Shown one piece after another: positions 45,302 through 56,281 of a stretch of DNA of 64,000 nt. Source of the DNA: Winslowiella arboricola (lineage in GTDB: Bacteria; Pseudomonadota; Gammaproteobacteria; Enterobacterales; Enterobacteriaceae); contig NZ_JAODIM010000040.1 of NCBI RefSeq assembly GCF_025527015.1, positions 1 to 64,000 on the forward strand, read 5' to 3'. A program made the translations under genes and the position numbers. Positions within the stretch are counted from its first letter, which is position 1. Each line of letters begins with the position of its first letter. The notes under the pieces were generated by a model. That model searched no databases, was not told the origin of the DNA, and saw nothing but the letters and a program-made list of their open reading frames with translations.

Positions 45302-48300
45302 TAACAATCTGCGTCTGCAGGTGGTCCTTAACGCGGTTGATAAAATCACCCGCCCTTTCAAGAATGCACAGGCCAGCAGTAAAGAGCTGGCCGCCGCCAT
45401 TCAGGCAAGTAAAGCCCGCTTAAAAGAGCTGGACGCTCAGGCGTCCCGCATTGATGGCTTTCGCAAAACCAATACCCAGCTGGGTATCACCGCTAACAGC
45501 CTCAAAACAGCACGCGAAGAAGCGGCGAAACTTGCCACGCAATTTGCCAGTACCAATCGCCCGACCGCGCAGCAGTCCCGACTGCTTGAGCAAGCCAAAA
45601 CCCGCGTTAATGATCTGCAGAGCAAATACAACGGGCTGCGTCTGTCGGTCCAGCGCCAGCGGGAGGCACTGCGCGACGCTGGCATCGATACAAAGCAGCT
45701 GAGCAGTGCGCAAAAAGGGCTGAGAACAGACGCCGACGCGGTAACTGCATCGCTGGCGAAACAGCAGGAAGAACTTAAACGCCTGGGTGAACGCCAGCGC
45801 CAGATGAACGCTGCACGGGCGCAGTACAGCCGTTCGCTGGAGGCGAGGGATCGCATTGCCGGTGCCGGTGCCACCACAACCGCCGCCGGTGCCGCAATGG
45901 GAGTGCCAGTCGTTGCTGCAGTGAAAAGCTATTCCAGCATGGAAGATGCGATGAAAGGCGTGGCAAAGCAGGTTAACGGCCTGCGCGATGACAATGGCAA
46001 CCGCACCAGCCGCTTTTATGAAATGCAGGACGCTATCAAGAACGCCAGTGAGCAGTTGCCGATGCAGAACGGCGCGATGGACTATGCCGCGCTGATTGAG
46101 GGCGGCGCGCGAATGAATGTGGTAAATCCGAATGACTCATGGAAGGACCAGAAGCGCGATTTACTGGCGTTTGCCAGTACGGCAGCGAAAGCTGCCACCG
46201 CCTTTGAGCTGCCCGCTGACGAGCTGGCGGAGGGGCTGGGGAAAATTGCGCAGCTGTATAAAGTGCCGACACGCAATATTGAGCAGCTGGGCGATGCGCT
46301 TAACTATCTGGATGATAACGCCATGTCCAAGGGTTCGGACATTATCGACGTGCTGCAGCGTATGGGCGGCGTGGCTGACCGGCTGGACTTTCGCAAGGCG
46401 GCCGCGCTGGGATCCACCTTCCTGTCACTGGGCGCAGCACCAGAAATCGCGGCCAGCGCATCAAACGCCATGGTGCGTGAACTGTCGATTGCCACCATGC
46501 AGGGCAAAAACTTTATGGCGGGCATGAGCCTGCTGAAACTGGATCCAGCCGCCATCGAAAAATCGATGACGAAGGACGCTATGGGCACCATCCAGCGCGT
46601 GCTGACAAAGGTGAACAACCTGCCGAAAGACAAGCGTCTGAGCGCAATGACGATGATTTTCGGTAAGGAATTTGGCGATGATGCAGCCAAACTCGCCAAC
46701 AATATGCCGGAGCTGGATCGCCAGCTGAAACTGACCGCTGGTAGTGATGCGAATGGCTCCATGCAGAAAGAGTCAGATATCAACACTGATTCCCTGTCTG
46801 CACAATGGATGCTGGTAAAAGCTGGGGTGGCTAATGACTTTAGCAGCCTTGGCGAAACGCTGCGCCAGCCGCTGATGGACGTGATGAACACCATAAAGAA
46901 AGTGACCAGCACAACCCGCCGCTGGATTGAGGAAAACCCGCAGCTGACCGCCACGCTGATGAAGGTAGCCGCAGGGATAGCATTTGCCCTGGTGGCGCTT
47001 GGCACCATGGCGGTGGGCGTGGCCGCCGTACTCGGTCCGCTGGCGGTAATGAAACTGAGTATGCGCACGCTGGGCATCAGCCTGCTACTGTCGCTTGGCA
47101 AAGCTGCCGGACGGACCGGGGGCATGCTGTCGTGGCTGGCCTCATCGCCGCTGACATTGTTGCGGCGCGGTTTAGCGTCCACTGCCAGCAAGCCGGGCCT
47201 GCTGGCCGGGCCGCTCGGTTCGCTGCGTGCTTCTCTGAGAATGACCGGAAATGCGCTTGGAGCCGTCGGACGTGCGCCGCTAAGGCTGTTCCGGGGTGCA
47301 ATGTCCGCCGCATCCGGCGCGCTGGGGCTGATTATGAATCCGCTGGGCACGGCGCGGCTGGCAATTTCTGGCGCTGGCCGTGTGATGGCGTGGCTGGCTG
47401 GCGGACCGATGGCCGTGCTGCGTGTGGCGATGATGGCAGTATCCGGCACGCTGACATTTTTGCTGAGTCCTGTCGGGCTACTCGTTGCGGCTATTGCCGG
47501 AGTGGCGCTGGTTATCTGGAAATACTGGTCACCCATTAAGGCGTTTCTTGGTGGAGTGGTGGAAGGATTCAAAGCTGCTGTCGGCCCTATTTCCGACGCA
47601 TTTGCACCGCTGCAGCCGGTGTTTACATGGATTGGCGACAAGGTGCGCGCATTGTTCGGCTGGTTTAAGGATTTACTCGCCCCTGTGAGTTCGACTAAAG
47701 AGGAGCTGAACAGCGCCGCCGAAATGGGGAAAAAGTTCGGTCAGTTTCTTGCCGACGGGATCAATATCGCCCTGCATCCGCTGGACTCACTGAAATCGGG
47801 CATATCCTGGCTGCTGGATAAAATGGGGATCATCAGCACAGAGTCCAAAAAGTTACCGTCCGGCGACAGTATCAGGCAGCCGCAGTCTGCGACAGTGGCG
47901 AATGGCAAAGTAAACCTGCCCGCCGGGGGATTTCCGGCATATGCGGGTATGTACGACAGCGGCGGCAATATTCCGTCCGGGCAGTTTGGCATTGTGGGAG
48001 AAAACGGACCGGAGATTATCAATGGCCCTGTCAACATAACCAGCCGTCGCCGGACGGCGCAACTGGCAGCCGCTGCCGCACTGTCAATGGGGATTGCCGC
48101 CACACCAGTTGAGGCGATGCCACTGCATCCGATGAGCCTGCCCGCAAAGGCTTACCGGCAGGATGTAGCACGCGCACCGGGGATTAGCGCTGCTGTTGCA
48201 CCCGTTACCATCCATGCACCGATTTCCATTGTGGCGCAACCGGGCCAGAGCGCGCAGGACATAGCAACAGAAGTGGCGCGCCAGCTGGATGAGCGGGAAC

Positions 48301-48356
48301 GTCATGCCCGCGCTCGTAGCCGCAGCAGTTTCAGCGATCAGGGGGGATTCGAATAA
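45294..48356 (+). CDS. T: Tape-measure protein GpT
   Basis: 1020 residues (815 in P2). Long N-terminal coiled coils (about 10-190) set tail length. A Gly/Ala-rich hydrophobic centre (about 545-760) probably inserts in the host membrane. The C-terminus is beta-rich. The ATG at 45294 overlaps the E' end. Its larger size predicts a tail longer than that of P2. Confidence 0.95.
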   Translation: MSNNNLRLQVVLNAVDKITRPFKNAQASSKELAAAIQASKARLKELDAQASRIDGFRKTNTQLGITANSLKTAREEAAKLATQFASTNRPTAQQSRLLEQAKTRVNDLQSKYNGLRLSVQRQREALRDAGIDTKQLSSAQKGLRTDADAVTASLAKQQEELKRLGERQRQMNAARAQYSRSLEARDRIAGAGATTTAAGAAMGVPVVAAVKSYSSMEDAMKGVAKQVNGLRDDNGNRTSRFYEMQDAIKNASEQLPMQNGAMDYAALIEGGARMNVVNPNDSWKDQKRDLLAFASTAAKAATAFELPADELAEGLGKIAQLYKVPTRNIEQLGDALNYLDDNAMSKGSDIIDVLQRMGGVADRLDFRKAAALGSTFLSLGAAPEIAASASNAMVRELSIATMQGKNFMAGMSLLKLDPAAIEKSMTKDAMGTIQRVLTKVNNLPKDKRLSAMTMIFGKEFGDDAAKLANNMPELDRQLKLTAGSDANGSMQKESDINTDSLSAQWMLVKAGVANDFSSLGETLRQPLMDVMNTIKKVTSTTRRWIEENPQLTATLMKVAAGIAFALVALGTMAVGVAAVLGPLAVMKLSMRTLGISLLLSLGKAAGRTGGMLSWLASSPLTLLRRGLASTASKPGLLAGPLGSLRASLRMTGNALGAVGRAPLRLFRGAMSAASGALGLIMNPLGTARLAISGAGRVMAWLAGGPMAVLRVAMMAVSGTLTFLLSPVGLLVAAIAGVALVIWKYWSPIKAFLGGVVEGFKAAVGPISDAFAPLQPVFTWIGDKVRALFGWFKDLLAPVSSTKEELNSAAEMGKKFGQFLADGINIALHPLDSLKSGISWLLDKMGIISTESKKLPSGDSIRQPQSATVANGKVNLPAGGFPAYAGMYDSGGNIPSGQFGIVGENGPEIINGPVNITSRRRTAQLAAAAALSMGIAATPVEAMPLHPMSLPAKAYRQDVARAPGISAAVAPVTIHAPISIVAQPGQSAQDIATEVARQLDERERHARARSRSSFSDQGGFE

Positions 48357-48841
48357 TGATGATGGCGCTGGGTTTATACGTTTTCATGCTAAGGACCGTT
48401 CCGTATCAGGAATTGCAGCGGCAGCGCGGCTGGCGGCATGCTACCAATAACCGCATTGGCAGGCGTCCGTCCGCGCAATACCTCGGCCCGGATAACGATA
48501 AAATCACCCTGTCTGGCGTGCTGCTGCCGGAGGTGACCGGCGGCAAGCTGTCGCTGTTTGCGCTGGAGCAGATGGCAGAGCTGGGCAAAGCATGGCCGCT
48601 GATTGAGGGTAGTGGCATGATTTACGGCATGTATGTGATCGAAAGTCTGGCTGAAACCAAAAGCGAGTTTTTCAGCAACGGTGCAGCCAGGCGTATTGAA
48701 TTCACTCTTGGCCTGATGCGCGTGGATGAATCACTGAAAGAGCTATATGGCAGCCTGAGCGATCAGCTGACCACCATGCAAGATGCGGCAACGTCGGCGG
48801 TTAACGATCTGACCTCCGCCGTGGGAGGGTTAATGCAGTGA
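48356..48841 (+). CDS. U: Tail terminator/baseplate protein GpU
   Basis: 161 residues (159 in P2). Contains the conserved LGLYVFMLRTVPYQELQRQRGWRH opening. Overlaps T by one base and D by up to 4 bases. The MMMALG start has three possible ATGs. Confidence 0.94.
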   Translation: MMMALGLYVFMLRTVPYQELQRQRGWRHATNNRIGRRPSAQYLGPDNDKITLSGVLLPEVTGGKLSLFALEQMAELGKAWPLIEGSGMIYGMYVIESLAETKSEFFSNGAARRIEFTLGLMRVDESLKELYGSLSDQLTTMQDAATSAVNDLTSAVGGLMQ

Positions 48842-49932
48842 TGGCTTCAGAATGGATCAACGGGAAAGCGGCAGCGCCTACGTTTCGCATAACGATGGGC
48901 GGTAAGGACATCACCGCAAATCTGGATAAACGGCTGATTGGCCTTGAGCTGACAGACAATCGCGGATTTGAAGCGGATCAGCTGGATATTGAACTGGACG
49001 ACGCAGACGGCAAGCTGGAACTGCCACGACGCGGTGTGTTGCTGACAGTGGCGCTTGGCTGGCAGGGGCAGCCACTAATCAGTAAGGGGCAGTTTACCGT
49101 CGATAACATCGAACACAGCGGCGCACCGGACAAACTCACGCTGCGCGCCCGCAGTGCGGACTTTCGCGCCACGTTAAATACCCGCCGTGAAGCCTCATGG
49201 CACCAGACCACTGTTGGCGAAGTGGTGAAGGCTATTTCTGCCCGGCACGATCTGAAACTGGCGCTAAGCGATGAAATGTCAAAACAGGCCATCGATCATA
49301 TCGACCAGACCAATGAGTCTGACGGCAGTTTTCTGATGCGTCTGGCGCGCCAGTACGGCGCGATTGCATCAGTAAAGGGTGGCAACCTGCTGTTTATCCG
49401 TCAGGGACAGGGAAAGACAGCCAGTGGCAAAGCGCTGCCTGTTATCACCATCACCCGCGCTGCCGGTGACGGCCATCGGTTTAGCCTGGAGGACCGTGAC
49501 GCTTATACCGGTGTGATCGCCAGCTGGCTGCATACCCGTGAACCGGTAAAGAAAGAAACCGTGAAGGTAAAGCGCAAGCGAAAGAAGCCAGCAAAGACAA
49601 AGGAGCCAGAGGCGAAGCAAGGCGATTATCTGGTGGGTTCGGATGAAAACGTGCTGGTCCTGAGTCGGACCTACGCGAACCGCAGCAATGCTGAGCGGGC
49701 AGCAAAAATGCAGTGGGAGCGGCTGCAGCGCGGAGTAGCGTCATTTTCCATCCAGCTGGCAATGGGGCGCGCAGAGCTTTACCCGGAAATGCCGGTGAAA
49801 GTCAGCGGCTTCAAAAAGCAGATAGATGATGCGGAATGGACGATCAGCAGGCTGACGCACAGCCTGAATGACAGCGGCTATACCACGGCGATTGAGTTGG
49901 AAGTAAAAATCACAGACATAGAAATGGAATGA
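48841..49932 (+). CDS. D: Tail hub protein GpD
   Basis: 363 residues (387 in P2). gp27-like hub that links the spike V to the tube. Signatures: PTFRITMGGKDITANLDKRLIGLELTDNRGFE. A Lys-rich linker (about residues 240-260) separates the two halves. ATG at 48841 or GTG at 48838 may start it; last gene of the FI operon. Confidence 0.94.
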   Translation: MASEWINGKAAAPTFRITMGGKDITANLDKRLIGLELTDNRGFEADQLDIELDDADGKLELPRRGVLLTVALGWQGQPLISKGQFTVDNIEHSGAPDKLTLRARSADFRATLNTRREASWHQTTVGEVVKAISARHDLKLALSDEMSKQAIDHIDQTNESDGSFLMRLARQYGAIASVKGGNLLFIRQGQGKTASGKALPVITITRAAGDGHRFSLEDRDAYTGVIASWLHTREPVKKETVKVKRKRKKPAKTKEPEAKQGDYLVGSDENVLVLSRTYANRSNAERAAKMQWERLQRGVASFSIQLAMGRAELYPEMPVKVSGFKKQIDDAEWTISRLTHSLNDSGYTTAIELEVKITDIEME

Positions 49933-50013
49933 AAACCGGTAAGTATAATTTCGCAAAATCATACATTAAGAGTATTATTATCTAAATTATTAAGATTAGT
50001 GGGAGTGGTGCAT

Positions 50014-50232
50014 ATGATGAATTGCCCGTTGTGTGGGAATGCCGCACATACGCGAAGTAGTTTTCAGGTCTCTAAAGAAACCAAAGAACGTTACAATCAG
50101 TGCCAGAACATCAATTGTGGTTGCACCTTCAAATCCCATGAGACAGTAGCCGAAATAATTATGGCCCCCGGCAGGGTTAAGCCTGTTCCACCTCATCCAG
50201 ACAGAACATTGCAGGGCGCTCTATGGCTCTAA
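50014..50232 (+). CDS. ogr: Late transcription activator Ogr/Delta
   Basis: 72 residues, the length of P2 Ogr. Zinc-finger cysteines are in MNCPLC and CQNINC, with the conserved AAHTR and KERYNQCQN segments. It activates late promoters through the RNA polymerase alpha subunit at TGT-N12-ACA boxes, three of which were found here. ATG at 50014 follows GGAG by 8 nt; ATG 50017 is an alternative. Confidence 0.95.
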   Translation: MMNCPLCGNAAHTRSSFQVSKETKERYNQCQNINCGCTFKSHETVAEIIMAPGRVKPVPPHPDRTLQGALWL

Positions 50233-50250
50233 TCCCTATCGACTCCCCTA

Positions 50251-50270
50251 CCCGCTTCGGCGGGTTTTTT
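50251..50270 (+). terminator. ogr terminator
   Basis: CCCGCTTCGGCGGG tetraloop hairpin followed by T6, 18 bp past the ogr stop. It insulates the prophage end. Confidence 0.92.
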
Positions 50271-50271
50271 G

Positions 50272-50319
50272 TGTCCACCACTGTCCACATTTTTATTCTG
50301 CGTGGACAATCCGTGGACA
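50272..50319. repeat. Arm-type repeats in right prophage arm
   Basis: TGTCCAC at 50272 and 50282 (inverted orientation) and GTGGACA at 50302 and 50313 (direct). Pairs are spaced 10 and 11 bp, about one helical turn. The same heptamer occurs near attL. Probable integrase arm or Cox/Apl sites. Confidence 0.7.
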
Positions 50320-50326
50320 TAAAACA

Positions 50327-50356
50327 TAAAAAAGGGGTTAGCTCATCGCTAACCCC
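50327..50356 (-). terminator. rplS operon terminator (prophage-supplied)
   Basis: Perfect GGGGTTAGC/GCTAACCCC hairpin with U6 on the minus strand, 40 bp after the rplS stop. It lies on the prophage side of attR, so the phage arm replaces the displaced host terminator. Confidence 0.88.
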
Positions 50357-50364
50357 TTGTTCTA

Positions 50365-51561
<1,197 letters not shown>

Positions 51562-51596
51562 TGATGGAACCGTCTGTTTACCGCAATCTTCGGAGG

Positions 51597-52145
51597 TCAA
51601 AAACCAGGATCCCAATCTACTTCAATGGTGCCGGTAGTGAGATCGACATTCTTGATAACCTGTTCATCAAGAAACGGAATTAACCGCTCCTTCGCACCGA
51701 ATGCATCTTTCAGGTTTGCGCTGACGACGAGAACGTCGTTTGAACCGGTTTCCATCAACTCAGTGACTTTACCCAGTTCATAGCCTTGCGTAGTGACAAC
51801 CTGGCAACCGATAAGGTCTTTCCAGTAATAGTCACCTGTATCCAGCGCTGGCAATTGCCCGGAATCGACCACAATTTCGCAATTGGTGAAGAGTCCCGCA
51901 GCATCACGATCGTCAATGCCTTTGACTTTGATGATCATGTCCTGATTGTGGCGCTTCCAGCCTTCCAGCTCGATAAGCTGCCATTGACCCGCACGTTGGA
52001 TAAACCACGGCTGATAGTCAAAAATGCTTTCGGCGTCTTCGGTGGAGGAAAACACTTTGAGCCAACCACGGATACCGTAGGCTCCACCCATCTTACCGAG
52101 AATTAACGGCTGAACAGGGGATTTCGCGGCCTGTTGCTTGCTCAT
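51597..52145 (-). CDS. rimM: 16S rRNA processing protein RimM
   Basis: 182 residues, equal to E. coli. Assists 30S head maturation by binding S19. N-terminal RimM barrel ([20 protein letters not shown]) and C-terminal PRC-barrel ([11 protein letters not shown]...VDWDPGF). ATG at 52145 preferred to one 9 bp upstream. Confidence 0.97.
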   Translation of the reverse strand: MSKQQAAKSPVQPLILGKMGGAYGIRGWLKVFSSTEDAESIFDYQPWFIQRAGQWQLIELEGWKRHNQDMIIKVKGIDDRDAAGLFTNCEIVVDSGQLPALDTGDYYWKDLIGCQVVTTQGYELGKVTELMETGSNDVLVVSANLKDAFGAKERLIPFLDEQVIKNVDLTTGTIEVDWDPGF

Positions 52146-52163
52146 GTTGACCACCGTGACAGA

Positions 52164-52412
52164 TTAAGCTGCTTTTTTTGCAGTCTTGATCAGCGCGTTA
52201 ACGCGATCAGAAAGCGTTGCGCCCTGGCCAACCCAGTGCTCAATACGGTCCAGATCCAGACGCAGTGCTTCAGCCTGACCAGATGCGATCGGGTTGAAGA
52301 AACCAACGCGCTCGATGAAACGACCGTTGCGTGCATTGCGGCTGTCAGTGACAACTACCTGATAGAACGGACGCTTTTTCGCGCCGTGACGTGCCAAACG
52401 AATTGTTACCAT
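52164..52412 (-). CDS. rpsP: 30S ribosomal protein S16
   Basis: 82 residues, same as E. coli. Begins [21 protein letters not shown]. First gene of the operon with rimM, trmD and rplS; 18 bp from rimM. Preceded by a leader with a strong hairpin. Confidence 0.98.
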   Translation of the reverse strand: MVTIRLARHGAKKRPFYQVVVTDSRNARNGRFIERVGFFNPIASGQAEALRLDLDRIEHWVGQGATLSDRVNALIKTAKKAA

Positions 52413-52435
52413 AACATCCTCTTAAGTTAATAAAA

Positions 52436-52469
52436 CACCCGGGACCCAGCGAGGGGCGGGACCCGGGTG
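52436..52469 (-). promoter_or_regulatory. Leader hairpin upstream of rpsP (possible attenuator)
   Basis: Twelve-base-pair stem (CACCCGGG.CCC / GGG.CCCGGGTG, one mismatch) followed on the minus strand by TTTTATT. It is downstream of the putative rpsP promoter and 24 bp before the start codon. It may attenuate the operon or terminate ffh transcripts. Confidence 0.65.
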
Positions 52470-52488
52470 CAATATAAAAAGCCCGAAA

Positions 52489-52516
52489 ATTTTACTCATT
52501 TTGGCGCAAAAAGCAA
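52489..52516 (-). promoter_or_regulatory. Putative rpsP operon promoter
   Basis: Minus strand -35 TTGCTT (52516-52511) and -10 TAAAAT (52494-52489), 16-bp spacing, GC-rich sequence downstream. Good fit to sigma-70 but not unique in this AT-rich spacer. Confidence 0.5.
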
Positions 52517-52561
52517 TCGAAAGCTGACTATGCTTTTGCGCCTGCAGAATTTCGGACCGGT

Positions 52562-53923
52562 TTAGCGACCAGGGAATCCTGGCGGCATCATACCTTTCAT
52601 GCCACGCATCATCTTCGCCATGCCGCCTTTTTTCATCTTCTTCATCATACGCTGCATGTCGTCGAACTGCTTCAGCAAGCGGTTCACGTCCTGCACCTGC
52701 ATACCGGAACCGGTTGCAATGCGGCGCTTACGCGAACCTTTAATAATTTCTGGCTTCTCACGCTCTTTGCGCGTCATGGAATTGATCATCGCTTCCATAC
52801 GTACCAGCACTTTGTCATCCATCTGGGATTTAACATTGTCCGGCAACTGGCCCATACCCGGCAGTTTGCCCATCAGGCTTGCCATACCGCCCATATTGCG
52901 CATCTGCTTCAGCTGCTCAAGGAAGTCGTTAAGGTCAAAGCCATCGCCCTTTTTCAGCTTAGTGGCCAGTTTCTCCGCTTGCGCGCGGTCCACTTTGCTT
53001 TCGATATCTTCGATCAGTGACAGCACATCACCCATACCGAGAATGCGCGAGGCGATACGTTCCGGGTAGAATGGCTCAAGCGCATCGGTCTTCTCACCGA
53101 TACCCATAAACTTGATTGGCTTACCGGTAATATGACGAATCGACAGTGCCGCACCACCGCGCGCATCACCGTCAACTTTAGTCAGCACCACACCGGTCAG
53201 CGGCAGCGCTTCATTAAACGCTTTGGCGGTATTCGCCGCATCCTGACCGGTCATGGCATCGACAACAAACAGGGTTTCCACCGGGTTAATCGCCGCATGA
53301 ACCTGTTTGATTTCATCCATCATCGCTTCATCGACGTGTAAACGACCAGCGGTATCCACCAGCAGCACGTCGTAGAACTTCAGTTTGGCCATTTGCAGCG
53401 CATTGTTGACGATATCAACCGGCTTCTGGCTCAGGTCTGACGGACAAAAATCAACGCCAACCTGTTCGGCCAGCGTTTCCAGCTGACGAATTGCCGCCGG
53501 ACGATAAACGTCAGCCGACACCACCAGCACTTTCTTTTTATGCTTCTCGCGCAGGAACTTACCCAGTTTGGCGACACTGGTGGTTTTACCTGCACCCTGC
53601 AAGCCCGCCATCAGTACCACAGCCGGTGGCTGCGCCGCCAGGTTCAGGGTGTTATTTTCATCACCCATCGCCGCGACCAGCTCGTTCTTCACGATCTTGA
53701 CGAATTCCTGACCTGGGGTCAGGCTTTTATTCACTTCATGACCTACCGCGCGCTCTTTGACGCGATTAATAAAGTCACGAACTACCGGCAGGGCGACATC
53801 AGCCTCCAGCAGCGCCATGCGCACTTCACGCAGGGTTTCTTTGATGTTCTCTTCGGTCAGCCGTCCGCGTCCACTGATATTGCGCAGGGACTGCGACAAA
53901 CGATCGGTTAAATTATCAAACAT
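52562..53923 (-). CDS. ffh: Signal recognition particle protein Ffh
   Basis: 453 residues, equal to E. coli. Binds 4.5S RNA and signal sequences and targets ribosomes to FtsY. N domain, then G domain with GLQGAGKTTS (G1, about 107), DTAGR and TKVDGDARGG (G4 region), then a methionine-rich M domain ending KMMRGMKGMMPPGFPGR. Confidence 0.98.
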   Translation of the reverse strand: MFDNLTDRLSQSLRNISGRGRLTEENIKETLREVRMALLEADVALPVVRDFINRVKERAVGHEVNKSLTPGQEFVKIVKNELVAAMGDENNTLNLAAQPPAVVLMAGLQGAGKTTSVAKLGKFLREKHKKKVLVVSADVYRPAAIRQLETLAEQVGVDFCPSDLSQKPVDIVNNALQMAKLKFYDVLLVDTAGRLHVDEAMMDEIKQVHAAINPVETLFVVDAMTGQDAANTAKAFNEALPLTGVVLTKVDGDARGGAALSIRHITGKPIKFMGIGEKTDALEPFYPERIASRILGMGDVLSLIEDIESKVDRAQAEKLATKLKKGDGFDLNDFLEQLKQMRNMGGMASLMGKLPGMGQLPDNVKSQMDDKVLVRMEAMINSMTRKEREKPEIIKGSRKRRIATGSGMQVQDVNRLLKQFDDMQRMMKKMKKGGMAKMMRGMKGMMPPGFPGR

Positions 53924-54092
53924 TGTCTCTCGCTTTTACGTCATATACAGAGGTCGCCCAGGCGACACAATTCGGCGGATTATAGCACGAAGCAATGACG
54001 ATCTCTGCAATCGGCGATCAGAACGTTTGGAACCAGCTGCTACGGGCGCTATACTGCTGTTTTTATTCACTGGCCGGTACCTGACAACATCT

Positions 54093-54881
54093 ATGTTCGT
54101 TTTCGCGATTCTGGCGCTTCTCGCCTACTCAATCAGCCTTGCCCTGATCATCCCCAGCCTGTTGCGCAAAAACAGCGCATGGCGGCGTCTGGCGGTTCTC
54201 TCTGCCTGCGTCGCGCTGGTGTCTCACGGTATCGCGTTGCAGCAACGAATATTTGCCATGGATGGGGGGCAGAATCTTAGCCTGCTGAATATCGGTTCGC
54301 TGGTCAGCCTGCTGATCTGTCTGATTATGACCATCGTCGCTTCTCGCAACCGTGGCTGGGTGCTGCTGCCGCTGGTGTATAGCTTCGCGCTGATTAACCT
54401 CGCCTTTGCCGCGTTTCTGCCTAATGCGTTTATCACCCATCTGGAAACCACGCCGGGGATGATGATTCATATTGGTCTGGCGCTGCTGGCCTATGCCACC
54501 CTGATTATCGCCGCACTCTATGCGCTGCAGCTGGCGTGGATCGATTATCAGCTAAAAAATAAAAAGCTGGCATTCAGCCAGGATATGCCGCCGCTGATGG
54601 TGATTGAACGCAAAATGTTCCATATCACGCAGGTCGGTGTCGTACTGCTGACGCTGGTGCTCTGCACTGGCTTGTTCTATATGCAGGACCTTTTTAACCG
54701 CGAAAACGTCGACAAAGCGGTACTGTCGATTCTCGCCTGGTTTGTTTATATCGTATTGCTCTGGGGCCATTATCATGAGGGCTGGCGTGGCCGTCGCGTC
54801 GTCTGGTTTAACTGTGGCGGCGCACTGTTGCTGACCATGGCCTACTTCGGCAGTCGCGTCCTGCAACACCTCCTGTCCTGA
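54093..54881 (+). CDS. ypjD: Inner membrane protein YpjD (cytochrome c assembly family)
   Basis: 262 residues (263 in E. coli), eight or so hydrophobic segments. Belongs to the CcmC/CcsA-like family; WGHYHEGWRGRR is the conserved heme-handling-type motif, although a haem role is not established for YpjD. Divergent from ffh. The ATG at 54093 matches E. coli; longer frames overlap ffh. Upstream of corB by 25 bp. Confidence 0.94.
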   Translation: MFVFAILALLAYSISLALIIPSLLRKNSAWRRLAVLSACVALVSHGIALQQRIFAMDGGQNLSLLNIGSLVSLLICLIMTIVASRNRGWVLLPLVYSFALINLAFAAFLPNAFITHLETTPGMMIHIGLALLAYATLIIAALYALQLAWIDYQLKNKKLAFSQDMPPLMVIERKMFHITQVGVVLLTLVLCTGLFYMQDLFNRENVDKAVLSILAWFVYIVLLWGHYHEGWRGRRVVWFNCGGALLLTMAYFGSRVLQHLLS

Positions 54882-54906
54882 CCTCTCACCACAAGGAATT
54901 TTTGCG

Positions 54907-56193
54907 TTGGAACATGTTTCCACCACCACCCTGATTATCACACTGGTCATCATGGTTCTGATTTCCGCCTACTTCTCCAGTTCGGAAACCGGGATGATGA
55001 TGCTCAACCGCTATCGCCTGCGGCATCAGGCGAAAAATGGCCATCGCGCCGCACGCCGCGTCGAGAAGCTGCTGCGCCGTCCTGATCGCCTGATCAGTCT
55101 GGTGCTGATCGGTAATAACCTCGTTAATATCCTCGCCTCTTCGCTGGCGACTATCGTCGGCATGCGGCTGTATGGTGACGCCGGTGTGGCGATTGCGACC
55201 GGTGTACTGACGTTTGTCGTACTGGTATTTGCCGAAGTACTGCCGAAGACCGTGGCGGCGCTCTATCCGGAAAAAGTGGCTTTTCCCAGCAGCGTGTTGC
55301 TCGGACCGCTCCAGATCGTAATGATGCCGCTGGTATGGCTGCTTAACACCATCACGCGCGTACTGATGCGTATGGTCGGCATGAAGACCGATGGTGCGAT
55401 TAGCGCCGCGCTGAGCAAAGATGAGCTGCGCACCATCGTCTACGAGTCACGTTCGAAGATGTCGAGCCGTAATCAGGATATGTTGTTGTCAGTGCTGGAC
55501 CTCGAAAAGGTCACCGTTGATGACATTATGGTGCCGCGCAATGAGATTGTCGGCATCAACGTCAATGATGACTGGAAATCGATTATCCGTCAGCTCAGTC
55601 ACTCGCCGCACGGTCGCATCGTGCTGTATCGCGACTCACTGGAGGATATTGTCGGCATGCTGCGCGTACGCGAAGCCTGGCGCATGATGACCGAGAAAAA
55701 AGAGTTCACCAAAGAGAATCTGCTGCGCGCCGCCGATGAGATCTATTACGTACCGGAAGGAACGCCGCTGAATGTGCAGCTGGTGAAGTTCCAGCGTAAT
55801 AAGAAGAAAACGGGTCTGGTGGTCGACGAATATGGCGATATTAAAGGGCTGGTCACCATCGAAGATATTCTTGAAGAGATTGTCGGTGATTTCACCACTT
55901 CGATGTCGCCAACGCTGGCCGAAGAAGTGATGCCGCAGAATGATGGTTCGGTACTGATTGAAGGTAGCGCTAACCTGCGTGAGCTGAATAAAGCCTTTAA
56001 CTGGAAGTTACCGGAAGAAGATGCCCGTACCGTCAATGGCATGCTGCTGGAGGCGTTACAGGAGATCCCTTGTGCCGGCACTACGGTCAGGATTGGCAAC
56101 TACGCCATTGATATTCTTGATGTGCAGGAAAATATGGTCAAGCAGGTGAAGATTACGCCGCACAAACCGTTGAAAGAGTCAGTGGGATCCTGA
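54907..56193 (+). CDS. corB: CNNM/CorB-type transporter (YfjD)
   Basis: 428 residues. An N-terminal DUF21 membrane domain with four segments (about 5-170) is followed by paired CBS domains (about 205-330) and a C-terminal CorC_HlyC domain (about 345-420). Homologues are linked to magnesium/cobalt export. The start is TTG at 54907 after AAGGA, as in E. coli. Probably co-transcribed with ypjD. Confidence 0.93.
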   Translation: MEHVSTTTLIITLVIMVLISAYFSSSETGMMMLNRYRLRHQAKNGHRAARRVEKLLRRPDRLISLVLIGNNLVNILASSLATIVGMRLYGDAGVAIATGVLTFVVLVFAEVLPKTVAALYPEKVAFPSSVLLGPLQIVMMPLVWLLNTITRVLMRMVGMKTDGAISAALSKDELRTIVYESRSKMSSRNQDMLLSVLDLEKVTVDDIMVPRNEIVGINVNDDWKSIIRQLSHSPHGRIVLYRDSLEDIVGMLRVREAWRMMTEKKEFTKENLLRAADEIYYVPEGTPLNVQLVKFQRNKKKTGLVVDEYGDIKGLVTIEDILEEIVGDFTTSMSPTLAEEVMPQNDGSVLIEGSANLRELNKAFNWKLPEEDARTVNGMLLEALQEIPCAGTTVRIGNYAIDILDVQENMVKQVKITPHKPLKESVGS

Positions 56194-56232
56194 AAAACGG
56201 GCGACAAAAAAACCGCCCCTGTTTCTTTTGTA

Positions 56233-56254
56233 GGGGAGCCGTTATCGGCTCCCC
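56233..56254. terminator. Hairpin between corB and luxS
   Basis: Perfect GGGGAGCCG/CGGCTCCCC dyad with a 4-base loop. A second smaller dyad GGGCG/CGCCC lies at 56263-56279. There is no long T run on either side, so it may act as a terminator for the convergent genes or an mRNA 3' stabiliser. Confidence 0.55.
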
Positions 56255-56281
56255 TGCCTGACGGGCGGCGAGAACGCCCCC

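Noticed and set aside
46304..47641. 445-residue open frame on the minus strand
   Set aside because: It lies wholly opposite the tape-measure gene T, is Ser/Pro-rich and low complexity, and has no ribosome site; a GC-rich shadow frame.
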